NCBI RefSeq assembly: GCF_040187885.1
Contig: NZ_JBDPLH010000011.1
Location: forward strand, 62,001 to 126,000
DNA from: Roseateles_E cavernae
GTDB taxonomy: Bacteria > Pseudomonadota > Gammaproteobacteria > Burkholderiales > Burkholderiaceae_C
DNA: 64,000 nt
Direction: 5' to 3'
The position numbers and the translations under genes are program-made. Below, in pieces: positions 43,848-53,262 of this stretch (position 1 is its first letter; each line of letters starts with the position of its first letter). Below the pieces are notes generated by a model that worked only from the letters and a program-made list of their open reading frames with translations, was not told where the DNA came from and searched no databases.

Positions 43848-46246
43848 GAGTCGCCCTGCACCCACTGCTGCTGGCCTGGCTGCTGCTGATCGCGGCCGCC
43901 GCCTGGGCCCAGGAGACGGTCGACACCACACTGGACAGCGCGCGCACCCAGCTGGAGCAGATCCGCAAGCGACTGGGGGGCGATGTCCGTGACGGCAAGC
44001 CGCTGGGCGATGCCGAGCTGGCCGACTTTCGCCGCCAGCTGCTGACGCTGCAGCAGCGCGCCGAGGCGATTGCCCTGGAGCAGGCGCCGCAGTTCGACAG
44101 CGCGCAGGCGCGTCTGGCCGAGCTCGGCCCGGTGCCGGCCGAGGGCAGCGAGGCCGGCGATGTGGCCGAGCAGCGCCGTGCGCTGAAGAAAAGTAGCGAG
44201 CTGCTGGACACCCGGATGAAGCTGGCACGGCTGCTGGCGCTGGAGAGCGAGCAGTTGTCCGACGAGGTCGGCGGGCAGCGGCGGGCGCGCTTTCGGGCCG
44301 AGCTGTTCGAGCGCACCGACTCGGTGCTGGCGCCGAGTTTCTGGAACGATTTGCGCAGCGGGCTGACGCGCGATACCGCGCGGCTGCAGCAGTTCAAGCA
44401 GCGCCTGAGCGACGCGGTCGCGGGCAGCTCGGGGGCGCGCTGGCTGGCCCTGGCGGGCGTGCTGCTGGCGGCACTGGCGCTGCGCGTGTGGCTGGGCCGC
44501 TGGCTGACCGAACTGGCCTCGCAGCGCACGCCGCCGGGCCGCGTGCGGCGCTCGCTTTACGCGGTGCTGCAGACCCTGCTGGCCATGCTGGTGCCAGGTG
44601 TTGCCGCCTATGCGCTGGCCCTGGGCCTGAGCGAGAACCTGGCCGACGGCGACCCGCTGCGCCCGCTCTTGGCCAGCAGTGTCGGCGCGGTATGTTTTGC
44701 CGCCTATATCGCCGGCCTGGGCCACGCGCTGCTGACGCCGCGCCGGCCCTCCTGGCGCCTGCTGCCATTGCCCGACTCGGTGGCCTTGGGCCTGCGCTGG
44801 TACCCGACCCTGATCGGTGCGGTCACCTTCGTCGGCTGGTTCATGCAGCGCCTGAGCGGCGGCCTGTCGCTGAGCCTGGCCATCGAGGTGGCGGTCAACG
44901 GCGCGTATGCGCTGGCCCTCGGTGCGGTGCTGGTGCGCACCGTGCATCGCGGCGAGCAGCTGCGCCGTCGCGCGATGGCCGAAGCCGACGCCGAGCAGGC
45001 GACCGATGACGCGCGACCGACCTGGCTGACGCTGAGCCTGGTGGCTGTCTGGGGCATTCTGGTGCTGGCCTTGCTGGGCATCGTGGTGGGCTATGTCGCG
45101 CTGGGCAGTTTTGTCGTGCGCCAGATCACCTGGATTGCGGTGCTGGCGCTGAGCGCCTATCTGCTGAGCCTGCTGATCGACGATGCCGCCACCACCTGGC
45201 TGATCGACGACGACGAGTCCTTGGGCGAGACCCGGCCCCGGCCCGGCCGCGCGCTGCGCAACCAGGCGGTCGTGCTGGGCTCCGGTGCGCTGCGGCTGAC
45301 GATCTGGCTGCTGGTGCTGGTGCTGATACTGGCGCCGTTCGGCGAGAGCCCGGCCGATCTCCTGCAGCGCACCGACCAGCTGCGCGAGGGCATCGCCGTC
45401 GGCGAGCTGCAGCTCAAGCCCACCGCGCTGCTGCAGTCGCTGCTGGTCTTCCTGCTGGCCTTGCTGGCGCTGCGGGCGCTGAAGTCCTGGCTCAGCGAGC
45501 GCTTCCTGCCGACCACCTCGCTGGATGCCGGCATGCGCAGCTCGGTCACCACCTTGCTGAGCTTTCTGGGCACCGTGGTGGCCATCGGCCTGGGGCTGTC
45601 TGCCATCGGCCTGGAGCTGGAGAAGGTGGCCTGGATCGCCAGCGCGCTGTCGGTGGGCATAGGCTTCGGCCTGCAGGCCGTGGTGTCGAACTTCGTGTCC
45701 GGGTTGATCCTCCTGGCCGAGCGGCCGGTCAAGGTCGGTGACTGGGTGGTGCTGGGCGGGCCGGGGCCCGGCTTCGAGGGCGATATCCGCCGCATCAATG
45801 TGCGCGCTACCGAGATCCAGATGGGCGACCGTTCCACCGTGATCGTGCCGAACTCCGAGTTCATCACCAAGATCGTGCGCAATGTGACGCATCAGAACCC
45901 GGTCGGCCTGGTGCAGATCAAGCTGCCGATGCCGCTGGACTGCGACACCGCCAAGGTCAGCGAGATCCTGCGCCGCGCCTTCGAAGAACACGATGATGTG
46001 ATGGACACGCCGGCACCCAATGTCCAGCTCGACGGCATCGACAAGGGCCAGCTGGTGTTCAATGCCACCGGCTTCGTCGCCTCGCCGCGCCAGAGCTATG
46101 GCGTGCGCAGCGCCCTGCTGTTCCGGGTGCTGCAGGACCTGCGCGAGGCCGGGGTGCCGCTGTGGCAGGCGCCGGGCCTGGTGCTGCGCGAGGCCCCGCC
46201 GCCCGAACCCCCGCCTTCCGAACTTCCTCCCAAGCAAGAGTCATGA
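43844..46246 (+). CDS. MscS family mechanosensitive channel with DUF3772 region
   Basis: An 800-residue inner-membrane protein. A cleavable signal peptide (LLLAWLLLIAAAAWAQ, residues 8-23) is followed by a helical periplasmic DUF3772-type domain (about 24-190), about ten membrane helices, and the C-terminal MscS pore and vestibule (VGIGFGLQAVVSNFVSGLILLAERPVKVGDWVVLGG, then RSTVIVPNSEFITKIVRNVTH). It belongs to the large-size MscS group that releases solutes on hypo-osmotic shock. The ATG overlaps the dusC stop, and the yciH-like start overlaps its stop. Confidence 0.9.
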   Translation: MRVALHPLLLAWLLLIAAAAWAQETVDTTLDSARTQLEQIRKRLGGDVRDGKPLGDAELADFRRQLLTLQQRAEAIALEQAPQFDSAQARLAELGPVPAEGSEAGDVAEQRRALKKSSELLDTRMKLARLLALESEQLSDEVGGQRRARFRAELFERTDSVLAPSFWNDLRSGLTRDTARLQQFKQRLSDAVAGSSGARWLALAGVLLAALALRVWLGRWLTELASQRTPPGRVRRSLYAVLQTLLAMLVPGVAAYALALGLSENLADGDPLRPLLASSVGAVCFAAYIAGLGHALLTPRRPSWRLLPLPDSVALGLRWYPTLIGAVTFVGWFMQRLSGGLSLSLAIEVAVNGAYALALGAVLVRTVHRGEQLRRRAMAEADAEQATDDARPTWLTLSLVAVWGILVLALLGIVVGYVALGSFVVRQITWIAVLALSAYLLSLLIDDAATTWLIDDDESLGETRPRPGRALRNQAVVLGSGALRLTIWLLVLVLILAPFGESPADLLQRTDQLREGIAVGELQLKPTALLQSLLVFLLALLALRALKSWLSERFLPTTSLDAGMRSSVTTLLSFLGTVVAIGLGLSAIGLELEKVAWIASALSVGIGFGLQAVVSNFVSGLILLAERPVKVGDWVVLGGPGPGFEGDIRRINVRATEIQMGDRSTVIVPNSEFITKIVRNVTHQNPVGLVQIKLPMPLDCDTAKVSEILRRAFEEHDDVMDTPAPNVQLDGIDKGQLVFNATGFVASPRQSYGVRSALLFRVLQDLREAGVPLWQAPGLVLREAPPPEPPPSELPPKQES

Positions 46247-46605
46247 GCACCTCTTCGAGCAACAGCCGCCTGGTCTATTCCACCGACAGCGGCCGCACCT
46301 GCCCCAGCTGCCGCCAGGCCGCCGCCGACTGCCGCTGCAGCAAGACCAAGCCCATCCCGGCCGGCGACGGCATCGTGCGCGTCTCGCGCGAGACCAAGGG
46401 CCGCAAGGGCAAGGGCGTGACCCTGATCAAGGGCCTGGCGCTGGACGAGGCCGGGCTGAGCACGCTGGCCAAGCAGCTCAAGGCCAGCTGCGGTTCCGGC
46501 GGCACGGTCAAGGACGGCGTCATCGAGATCCAGGGCGACCATCTCGAGACCGTGATGGCCCGGCTCACGCAGGCCGGCCACAAGGTCAAGAAGGCCGGCG
46601 GCTGA
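46243..46605 (+). CDS. SUI1/YciH family translation factor
   Basis: A 120-residue protein with an N-terminal Cys cluster (TCPSCRQAAADCRC, possible zinc binding, residues 20-33) and a SUI1/eIF1 fold: VRVSRETKGRKGKGVTLIKGL, LAKQLKASCGSGGTVKDGVIEIQGDH. E. coli YciH is similar in length and can affect initiation fidelity. The ATG overlaps the MscS stop by 4 nt, the last link in a chain of overlapping genes. It converges with the MFS gene across 3 bp. Confidence 0.9.
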   Translation: MSTSSSNSRLVYSTDSGRTCPSCRQAAADCRCSKTKPIPAGDGIVRVSRETKGRKGKGVTLIKGLALDEAGLSTLAKQLKASCGSGGTVKDGVIEIQGDHLETVMARLTQAGHKVKKAGG

Positions 46606-46608
46606 GGG

Positions 46609-48129
46609 CTATCTGCCCCTGAAGATGCGCGCCGCCAGCACGCTGGCCACCAGCACCAGCAGCGCGCCGGCCATCGCGCTGAGCTGCAGCGATTCGGTGA
46701 AGACGGCCCGGGCCGCGCCCAGCAGCTGCTCGCCGGCCTGGCCGCCGTGCTGGCTGGACAGGGCCTCGGCCGCCGCGATGGCGCCGCCCAGCGTGGCCAG
46801 GCTGGCCTCGCCCTCGCGCGCCGACAGGCCGGCCGGCAGCGCGCCGGCGAGCTGGGCCCGGTAATAGAGGCCGCCCAGGCTGCCGAACACCGCCACGCCG
46901 AGCGCGGCACTGAATTCCGAGACGGTTTCCGAGATCGCCGAGGCCGCGCCGGCCCGCTCCGGCGGTGCCGAGCTGATGATCATTTCATTGCCTATCGTGA
47001 ACACCGGCGCCAGTCCCAGGCTCATCACGATGGTGCCCGGTATCAGCCAGAGCAGGCCGCCACTGGCCAGGCCGACCAGGCCGAAGCCCAGCGCCGCCAC
47101 CACCAGGCTCCACACCACCACGGCCACCGGTGGCCAGTGCCGGGCCAGCCGCGGCGCCAGCAACGAGCCGGCGACGAAGGACAGGGCCCAGGGCAGCGTG
47201 GCCAGGCCGGCCTGCAGCGGCGCCAGGCCCAGCACCAGCTGCAGATACTGGGTGATGAAGATATAGACCCCCATCATCGCCAGGCAGGACAGGCCGTAAG
47301 CCGTGATCGCGGCCGAAAAGCGCGGCAGCGCGAACAGCTTCAGGTCCAGCAGCGGATAGCTGAGCCGGCGCTGGCGCCGCACAAAGGCCCAGGCGATGGC
47401 CAGCCCGCCCAGCAGCAGTGCGGCCGCCGGCCAGCTGGGGCCATGCTCGGCCGTCCACTTCAGCGCCAGCACCAGGCTCAGCGCGGCCAGCAGCGACTGC
47501 GCCGCACTGAGCAGGTCCAGCGGCCCGGCGTCCGGATCGCGATACTCGGGCAGCAGGCTGGGGCCCAGCAGCAGCAGCAAGAGCATCACCGGCACCGCGA
47601 CCAGAAACACCGAGCCCCACCAGAAGAACTGCAGCAGCACGCCACCGACCAGCGGGCCGACGGCCGCGCCGACCGAGAAGCTGGCGATCCAGATGCCGAT
47701 CGCGAACTGGCGCTCCTGCGGGTCGTGGAACATATTGCGTATCAGCGACATGGTCGATGGCGCCAAGGTCGCGCCGGCCACGCCCAGCAGAGCCCGCATC
47801 GCGATCAGCATCGCGGTGCTGTTCGAGAAGGCCGCGATGATGGAGGCCAGACCGAAGGCGGCCGCGCCGATCAAGAGCAGCTTGCGCCGGCCGATGCGGT
47901 CGCCCAAGGTGCCCATGGTGATCAGAAAGCCCGCCACCATGAAGCCGTAGATGTCGACGATCCACAACAGCTCGGAGGCCGAGGGTTTGAGCTCGGTGCT
48001 GAGCGAGGGCAGGGCCAGATTGAGCACCGTCAGGTCCATCGAGTAGACCAGGCAGGGCAGGGCGATCACGGCCAGGCCGGTCCATTCGCGGCGGCCGGCT
48101 TTGGGGGGAGCGGTATCGATGGGGTTCAT
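46609..48129 (-). CDS. MFS multidrug exporter, DHA2 family (14 TMS)
   Basis: A 506-residue inner-membrane proton antiporter with about 14 hydrophobic helices. Family motifs: LVYSMDLTVLNLALPSL (TM1), motif A in LGDRIGRRKLLLIGAAAFG, and motif C-like GVAGATLAPSTMSLIRNMF. The size and 14-TMS layout place it with SmvA/QacA-like exporters of quaternary ammonium compounds and dyes; the substrate is not determined. Its ATG overlaps the stop of the ornithine cyclodeaminase-like gene (4 bp), so the two are co-transcribed. Confidence 0.9.
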   Translation of the reverse strand: MNPIDTAPPKAGRREWTGLAVIALPCLVYSMDLTVLNLALPSLSTELKPSASELLWIVDIYGFMVAGFLITMGTLGDRIGRRKLLLIGAAAFGLASIIAAFSNSTAMLIAMRALLGVAGATLAPSTMSLIRNMFHDPQERQFAIGIWIASFSVGAAVGPLVGGVLLQFFWWGSVFLVAVPVMLLLLLLGPSLLPEYRDPDAGPLDLLSAAQSLLAALSLVLALKWTAEHGPSWPAAALLLGGLAIAWAFVRRQRRLSYPLLDLKLFALPRFSAAITAYGLSCLAMMGVYIFITQYLQLVLGLAPLQAGLATLPWALSFVAGSLLAPRLARHWPPVAVVVWSLVVAALGFGLVGLASGGLLWLIPGTIVMSLGLAPVFTIGNEMIISSAPPERAGAASAISETVSEFSAALGVAVFGSLGGLYYRAQLAGALPAGLSAREGEASLATLGGAIAAAEALSSQHGGQAGEQLLGAARAVFTESLQLSAMAGALLVLVASVLAARIFRGR

Positions 48130-49070
48130 GGCGCTTCTTGTTCGTACACCAGCATCGCGGCGGCCAGGTCTTCCAGCGCGCTGCCGACCGATTTGAAGAC
48201 CGTGCGCTCATTGGCGCTGTGCCGGCCGCTGCGCAGCCGGCACAGCGCGGCCAGGTCGCCGCGCACATGGTCGGGGCTGATGACGCCGCTGGCCAGCGGC
48301 TGCAACAGATCGCCGCTCTTGCGCAGCGCCTCGTCGGTATCGACCCATAGCGAGGCGCCGGCGAAGCAGGCGTCGTCGGCCTCGCGCATGGCCGGGGTGA
48401 AGCTGCCGATCAGGTCCAGATGGCTGCCGGGGCGCAGCCATTCGCCGCGTATCAGCGGCTCGGTGGCGAGGGTGGCGCAGCTGACGATGTCGGCCTCGGC
48501 CACCGCGCGGGCCAGGTCCGGCACCGCCTCAATGTCGATGCCCGCGCCGAGCTGCCCGGCCAAGGCCGCCGCTGCCTCGGGCCGGCGTGTCCAGACCCGC
48601 ACCCGTTCGAGGGTGGGCAGCACGGCGCGATAGGCCTCGGGCAGCAGGGCGGCCACCCGGCCGGCGCCGACCACCAGCAGGCTGCGCGCATCCGGCCGGG
48701 CCAGCCTTGATGCCGCCAGTGCCGAGGCGGCGGCGGTGCGGCGCGAGGTAATCTCGTCACCGGCCATGCTGGCCAGCGGCCGGCCGGTGCTGGCGTCATA
48801 CAGCAGATAGCTGGAGAACAGGCCGGGCAGGCCCAGCGCCGTGTTGCCCGGCGCGATATTGACGGTCTTGATGCCCAGGTAGCGGCCCGGCAGCCAGGCC
48901 GGCATGATCAGCGTGGTCAGCGAGCCCTGACCCTGCTCACCGGCGATGCTGTGCACATGGCGCGGTGGCACCTCGCAGCCGCTGATGAAGAGGCGCTCCA
49001 GCGCTGCGATCAGCGGCGCAAAGGCCAGGGCGCGGCGGGTGGCATGGTCGTCAAAGGTCTGGATCATCAT
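48126..49070 (-). CDS. ornithine cyclodeaminase / mu-crystallin family protein
   Basis: A 314-residue NAD(P)-dependent enzyme of the OCD/mu-crystallin family. Conserved segments: YLGIKTVNIAPGN (with the Lys that binds substrate), GDEITSRRTAAASALAA, the Rossmann motif LLVVGAGRVAALLPEAYRAV, and GSHLDLIGSFTPAMREADD. Members convert ornithine to proline or reduce cyclic imino acids; which reaction applies here is open. The coupling to an exporter gene could mean that a derived amino acid is exported, but that is speculative. Confidence 0.88.
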   Translation of the reverse strand: MMIQTFDDHATRRALAFAPLIAALERLFISGCEVPPRHVHSIAGEQGQGSLTTLIMPAWLPGRYLGIKTVNIAPGNTALGLPGLFSSYLLYDASTGRPLASMAGDEITSRRTAAASALAASRLARPDARSLLVVGAGRVAALLPEAYRAVLPTLERVRVWTRRPEAAAALAGQLGAGIDIEAVPDLARAVAEADIVSCATLATEPLIRGEWLRPGSHLDLIGSFTPAMREADDACFAGASLWVDTDEALRKSGDLLQPLASGVISPDHVRGDLAALCRLRSGRHSANERTVFKSVGSALEDLAAAMLVYEQEAP

Positions 49071-49132
49071 CGTCCTGCTGTTGCCGGCGCATTCTCGCCC
49101 CGGCCCCGCCTGGATTTGTCAGCAGCCGGGCC

Positions 49133-49663
49133 TCAGCGCGAAGCGCCGGGCGCTGGGCGGCACATCGCCCATTCGTCCGGCTCGACACCGCACAGCGCGC
49201 CCAGGTCCGCATCGGCGGGCGTGAAGCCCAGGCGCTGCAGCAGGCGCAGCGAGCGGACATTGGGTTTCTTCAGCACGGCCGTCAGCAGCTGCACCCGGTA
49301 GTGCCCGGCCAGCTCGTCCAGCATCAGGCTGACCGCCGCATGGGCCAGGCCACGGCCCCAGAAGCGGCTGGCCATTTCATAGGCGATGGCGGCGCGGCCG
49401 TCGGGGTAGACGGTGGCCTGCACATAGCCGGCCAGCTCCTCGCTGGGCCGCAGCCGTATCACCCAGTTGAGCCACAGCTGCTGGCCGTCCGCCGACTGCC
49501 GGCTCTCCAGCCAGGCAAAGCGCTCGCTCAGCCAGGCCAGCGAGCTCGGCGGCGCATTCTCGTGGGCGTAGATGGCCGGGTCGCAGAGCAGCGCAAACAT
49601 CTCGGGCGCATGGGCCCGGACTTGCGGCTCCAGGCGCAGCAGTTCGGTCTCGAGGGTTCGCAT
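49133..49663 (-). CDS. GNAT family N-acetyltransferase
   Basis: A 176-residue acetyltransferase of the RimJ/RimL-like GNAT_3 type from the ATG at 49663, 4 nt after the upstream hydrolase stop. The acetyl-CoA loop is in YEMASRFWGRGLAHAAVSLML, followed by KKPNVRSLRLLQRLGF (NxxSxxxxxxxGF pattern). The acceptor is unknown. Confidence 0.87.
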   Translation of the reverse strand: MRTLETELLRLEPQVRAHAPEMFALLCDPAIYAHENAPPSSLAWLSERFAWLESRQSADGQQLWLNWVIRLRPSEELAGYVQATVYPDGRAAIAYEMASRFWGRGLAHAAVSLMLDELAGHYRVQLLTAVLKKPNVRSLRLLQRLGFTPADADLGALCGVEPDEWAMCRPAPGASR

Positions 49664-49667
49664 CGGC

Positions 49668-50951
49668 TCAGAACAGCTGCTGGCCACGGCCATAGGGGGC
49701 CGAGCGGCGCCCCATCACCCAGTCGCCGATCAGGCGGTAGTAGCCCTCGGTCACCTGGGTGTAGTGGCGGCTGCCGTCGGCCGCCTGCGTGAACTCCCAC
49801 ATGCCGTGGTCGGTGTCGGGGAAGAGATAGAGATTGATGGTCTTGCCCTCGCGCTTGAGCCGGCCCAGGCGCTCGCGTGTCACCTCGCCGGGAGCCTCAC
49901 GGTCGGCCCCGGCCATGATCCACAGCAGCGGCGCCTGCAGCGCACGCAGCTCGCGCATCGCGTCGTAGTGCCAGATCAGGCCCAGATTGTCGTGCAGGGC
50001 CGGGCCGAGCCGGCGCAGCGTCGCCTCGTCGCTGGCCAGCAGCGCGCCGGTGAATTCGCCCTTGATCTGGGCCAACCAGGGTTCCTTCGCATAGCGCCGC
50101 TTCAAGGTCGCCAGCCGCTGATAGCCGCTGCTGAAGTGCGAGGCCACCAGCGCCCCGGTGGCCTCGGTCAGCTCGCGCGCCTTGGCCAGCGTGGCCGGGC
50201 CATAGCCGGCTTCACGCAGCTCGGCCATCACCTGGTCGCGGTCCTCCTCTAGCGGCGAGAGCATCAGGCCGAAACCCACCACCACATAGTCGGCGCCGCT
50301 GCGCCGCGCGGCCAGCGGCGCGACCCAGCCGCCCTGGCTGAAGCCGGCATAGCCGAAGCGGCCATACCGGCCCGCCGCGAGCCGGCGCGCCTCGGCCGCG
50401 GCGGCCATTGCGTCCTCGGCCAGCAGCTCGAAGTTCTGCGTGTACTGGCCCTCGGAGCTGCCGGTGCCGCGCTTGTCGTAGACGAATACCGACATGCCCT
50501 GCGAGGCCAGCAGATAGGGATAGGCCGAGCCTACAGCTGCGGTCTTCTCCGAGCCATGCACATGGACGGTCAGCGGCGGTCGCGTCGTGGCGGCATCGGG
50601 CGGCTCGATCAGCATGCCGGCGAGCTCGCTACCCTGGCTCTTGAAGCGCAGGGCCGTCTGCCGGTAGTCGATTCGCGGCCAGATCTGCCAGCCCTCGGCG
50701 CCCGCGCCGCCGCTACGCACCTGCAGCCCCTCGGTCGTGCAGCGCAGCAGTGCACCCGCCGCGCCGACGCCGCCCCGGCGGCCGTCGACAAAGACATAGC
50801 GCTGCGCCGTCGCGCCCTGCGGCGTGTCGGTGACGACGACGCGCTCGGGCGTCGCGTCACCGTAGATGCCGGCCGGGCAGGCGGCCAGCGCCGTCGTGGT
50901 GGAGAAAGCGGCGAGGCTGCTCAGCAGCAGAGTGGCGGCGGAGGTCGTCAT
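49668..50951 (-). CDS. secreted alpha/beta hydrolase
   Basis: A 427-residue exported hydrolase. A signal peptide (MTTSAATLLLSSLAAFSTTTALA, likely cut before ACPAG) precedes a mature beta-rich N-terminal part and an alpha/beta fold. The catalytic elements are a nucleophile elbow GFSQGG, the acid near MAGADREAP, and the His in DTDHGMWEF; HGSE and YDKRGTGSSEG shape the oxyanion region. It may act on peptides or esters in the periplasm. I use the ATG at 50951, since the upstream extension would bury the signal peptide. Confidence 0.87.
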   Translation of the reverse strand: MTTSAATLLLSSLAAFSTTTALAACPAGIYGDATPERVVVTDTPQGATAQRYVFVDGRRGGVGAAGALLRCTTEGLQVRSGGAGAEGWQIWPRIDYRQTALRFKSQGSELAGMLIEPPDAATTRPPLTVHVHGSEKTAAVGSAYPYLLASQGMSVFVYDKRGTGSSEGQYTQNFELLAEDAMAAAAEARRLAAGRYGRFGYAGFSQGGWVAPLAARRSGADYVVVGFGLMLSPLEEDRDQVMAELREAGYGPATLAKARELTEATGALVASHFSSGYQRLATLKRRYAKEPWLAQIKGEFTGALLASDEATLRRLGPALHDNLGLIWHYDAMRELRALQAPLLWIMAGADREAPGEVTRERLGRLKREGKTINLYLFPDTDHGMWEFTQAADGSRHYTQVTEGYYRLIGDWVMGRRSAPYGRGQQLF

Positions 50952-51068
50952 GGCGAAGCTGTGGTCAACGCGGGAGGCCAGTGTGGCTGGCTTGTGCCGG
51001 CCGGTGGGCATCGGTGCGATGAAGTGCGGTGCCCTGGTGACGAATAGCGGGCGCGCCCGCCTTGCCTA

Positions 51069-51854
51069 TCAATCGACCGAGAACTCCGCGACGAAGTCGG
51101 CGGCACCCTGGGCCGCTGCGGCGATGTTGCGTGCATGAGCGATCGCCCCCTTCGCCGTGGCCTTGGCCTGCGTCTCGAAACTGTGATCGCCGCCTATCAC
51201 CGCGACACGCGCCTTGCCACCGGCATTCAAGGCCGCAAAGCGGTAAAGAAAGGCCGGTGCACACAGCGGATCGCGGTCCCCGGCGATGAAGCTCGTCGGC
51301 CGCGACTCCTCGGCCAGGCCCGGATAGTTGGCCTCGGCCACTCCGTGTGGCATGGTCTCGTCCTTGGCCTGGGGGCTGCAGATGGGCGTCAGGAAGAGTC
51401 CGCTGCGCAGGGCCGGGTCGGCGCGCAAGGTGCGCCAGGCCACCACCGAGCCCATCGACTTGCCGCCGACCGAGATCCGGCCTTTGTCGACGCGGGCATC
51501 GGCTCGCGCCAGCGCGAGCACGCTGGCCATGTCCTCCAGCTCAAGACTCAGATCCTCGGAAGGCCGCCCGGGCTTGCCGTCGGAGGGGCTGAAGTAGGCC
51601 CAGTTGAAACGGTAGACCGCGATACCTGCAACGTTCAGGCGGCGCGCGCTTTGCTCCAGGACGGGCAGGGCCATGTGATAGCCGGTGCCGCTGGCGAGCA
51701 CCACAGCCGGGAACGGCCCGGGGCCAGCAGGGAAGTCGGCCTGGACCTGGAGCGTGGCACCGCGTGGTGTGCGTGCCGTCAGTGTTTGTGCATTGACGGA
51801 CAAGGTGAGGGCCAGCATCAGGGCGAGGCCTGTGGCGAGTCGACGCGTTTTCAT
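51069..51854 (-). CDS. exported alpha/beta hydrolase, dienelactone hydrolase-like
   Basis: A 261-residue protein from the ATG at 51854 with a signal peptide (LATGLALMLALTLSVNAQ). Catalytic triad candidates are Ser in VGGKSMGSVVAW, Asp in FIAGDRDPLCAP and His in VIGGDHSFE. PAVVLASGTGYHM supplies the oxyanion loop. The fold resembles KANL3/Tex30- and dienelactone hydrolase-like groups. It is a second, unrelated exported hydrolase within 3 kb of the first. Confidence 0.83.
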   Translation of the reverse strand: MKTRRLATGLALMLALTLSVNAQTLTARTPRGATLQVQADFPAGPGPFPAVVLASGTGYHMALPVLEQSARRLNVAGIAVYRFNWAYFSPSDGKPGRPSEDLSLELEDMASVLALARADARVDKGRISVGGKSMGSVVAWRTLRADPALRSGLFLTPICSPQAKDETMPHGVAEANYPGLAEESRPTSFIAGDRDPLCAPAFLYRFAALNAGGKARVAVIGGDHSFETQAKATAKGAIAHARNIAAAAQGAADFVAEFSVD

Positions 51855-51943
51855 CGGTGGGCAGCTTGAGAAGGTGTCATTGACAGGCGGGGACCTGAGG
51901 CGGGAGCTCCTGCTCTGTGCGATTCTCCGTGCGAAGGCTGGGC

Positions 51944-52447
51944 TCATCCACCACCCGAAACGGCGGCTACGAACTCGGCCTTCGCCTGGGTGTACAGCTC
52001 CCGATCAGCTGCATGCTGCAGCGCCAGCCGGCCTTTCAGCGCGAGGTAGCGATCCGCCAGCTTCGGGTCGGCCCGCAGCGCATCCCGAAAGTGCAGGCGC
52101 TGGCGCCAGACGGCTTCGCCGAGGACCACGAGATGCAGGTGATGGGTCCGGCGGCCCTGCGCATGCCGCATCAGCCAGCGGCGGTCCGACAGTGTGGCGT
52201 TGAACTCGGCCGAGCTCGTGTAGCCGCTGCGGGTCAGCGGGTCGACGAGCGAGTCGGCCACGGCCATCGAGGCCACACCGGCCAGGATGTCGATGATGGG
52301 TTTGGCGCTCATGCCCTCGACAGCGGTGCTGCCGAAGTGCTGCACATCCAGCAGCAGGTCGGGAAACAAGGCCAGCAGTCGCTGCCGCTCGGCCTCGAAA
52401 AGCACGGGCCAGTTCGGGTCATAGGGCCGCAGGCTCACCGCCATCAT
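51944..52447 (-). CDS. GrpB family protein
   Basis: A 167-residue GrpB/UPF0157 protein, a nucleotidyltransferase-like fold of unknown function. Diagnostic segments: LRPYDPNWPVLFEAERQRL, VQHFGSTAVEGMSAKPIIDILAGV, THHLHLVV and FRDALRADPKLADRYLALK. Two adjacent ATGs (52447 and 52444) are equally good starts; a further in-frame start at 52471 is possible. Confidence 0.88.
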   Translation of the reverse strand: MMAVSLRPYDPNWPVLFEAERQRLLALFPDLLLDVQHFGSTAVEGMSAKPIIDILAGVASMAVADSLVDPLTRSGYTSSAEFNATLSDRRWLMRHAQGRRTHHLHLVVLGEAVWRQRLHFRDALRADPKLADRYLALKGRLALQHAADRELYTQAKAEFVAAVSGGG

Positions 52448-52506
52448 CGATGGCCTGTTGCAGCGATTCATCGTCGGTCACTGGGTCCACTCCCGCAGAT
52501 CGTTGC

Positions 52507-53226
52507 TCATTGCCTCTGCGCCAGCATGGCCCACAGAAAGCCCTCGCCGAACAGCCCGCTTTCAGCCGGCCGCTGCGGCTTCATCTGGCGCAGCTGGCGG
52601 ATGCGAAACAATGTGCTGCCTTCCCAGATCTCGCGCAGCGCGGGCTCGCTATAGCCGAGCCCGCCGCCCAGGCTGCGGCGCTCATAGACTTCGGCATCCG
52701 ACAGGCCGCTGCCGCCCTCGGGCCGAAAGCAGACCATGCCGAAGTGCCCGGCCGGCTTCAGGGCGGCGGCGACCAGCTGCAGATAGCTGTCCCGGCGGTG
52801 CGGTGGCAGGTGATGGAACAGGCCCGAGTCATAGACCAGGTCGTAGCCACCGGGTGCCAGCTCGAGGTCGAAGACCGAGGTCTGCTGCAGCCGCAGGCTG
52901 ACACCGGCTTCGCTTGCGCGCTGCGTGGCCCAGGAAATCGCCGCCTGCGAATAATCGACCGCTGTGACCTCGGCGAAACCCGAGCGCGCCAGCAAGACGG
53001 CATTGCGCCCATTGCCGCAACCCAGATCCAGCGCCGTGCCGCGCGGCGCGATCAGGCCGTCTGCGAGCCATTCATGCAGACACTCGTCCGGCGCGCTGCC
53101 GAAGAAGGGCACCGGCCTGGCCCGGTCAGCGTAGAAGCCGTCCCACCAGGCGCTGTGCCGGTCGGCCAGCAGCGCGTCGAGGGCGGCGAGCTCGGCTGGG
53201 GATTGCGGATGCTGAAGGAAGTTCAT
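52507..53226 (-). CDS. class I SAM-dependent methyltransferase
   Basis: A 239-residue soluble methyltransferase. The SAM-binding motif I is ALDLGCGNGRNAVLLA (about residue 65), the acidic residue closing beta-2 is in VTAVDYSQAAI, and motif IV is in YDLVYDSGLFHHLPPH. The general shape resembles TehB-like and small-molecule methyltransferases. The substrate cannot be read. It starts 36 bp downstream of the kinase gene stop on the same strand. Confidence 0.9.
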   Translation of the reverse strand: MNFLQHPQSPAELAALDALLADRHSAWWDGFYADRARPVPFFGSAPDECLHEWLADGLIAPRGTALDLGCGNGRNAVLLARSGFAEVTAVDYSQAAISWATQRASEAGVSLRLQQTSVFDLELAPGGYDLVYDSGLFHHLPPHRRDSYLQLVAAALKPAGHFGMVCFRPEGGSGLSDAEVYERRSLGGGLGYSEPALREIWEGSTLFRIRQLRQMKPQRPAESGLFGEGFLWAMLAQRQ

Positions 53227-53262
53227 GGTGTGGCGCTGGGCTTTGACAGGACTTGCAAGAGA

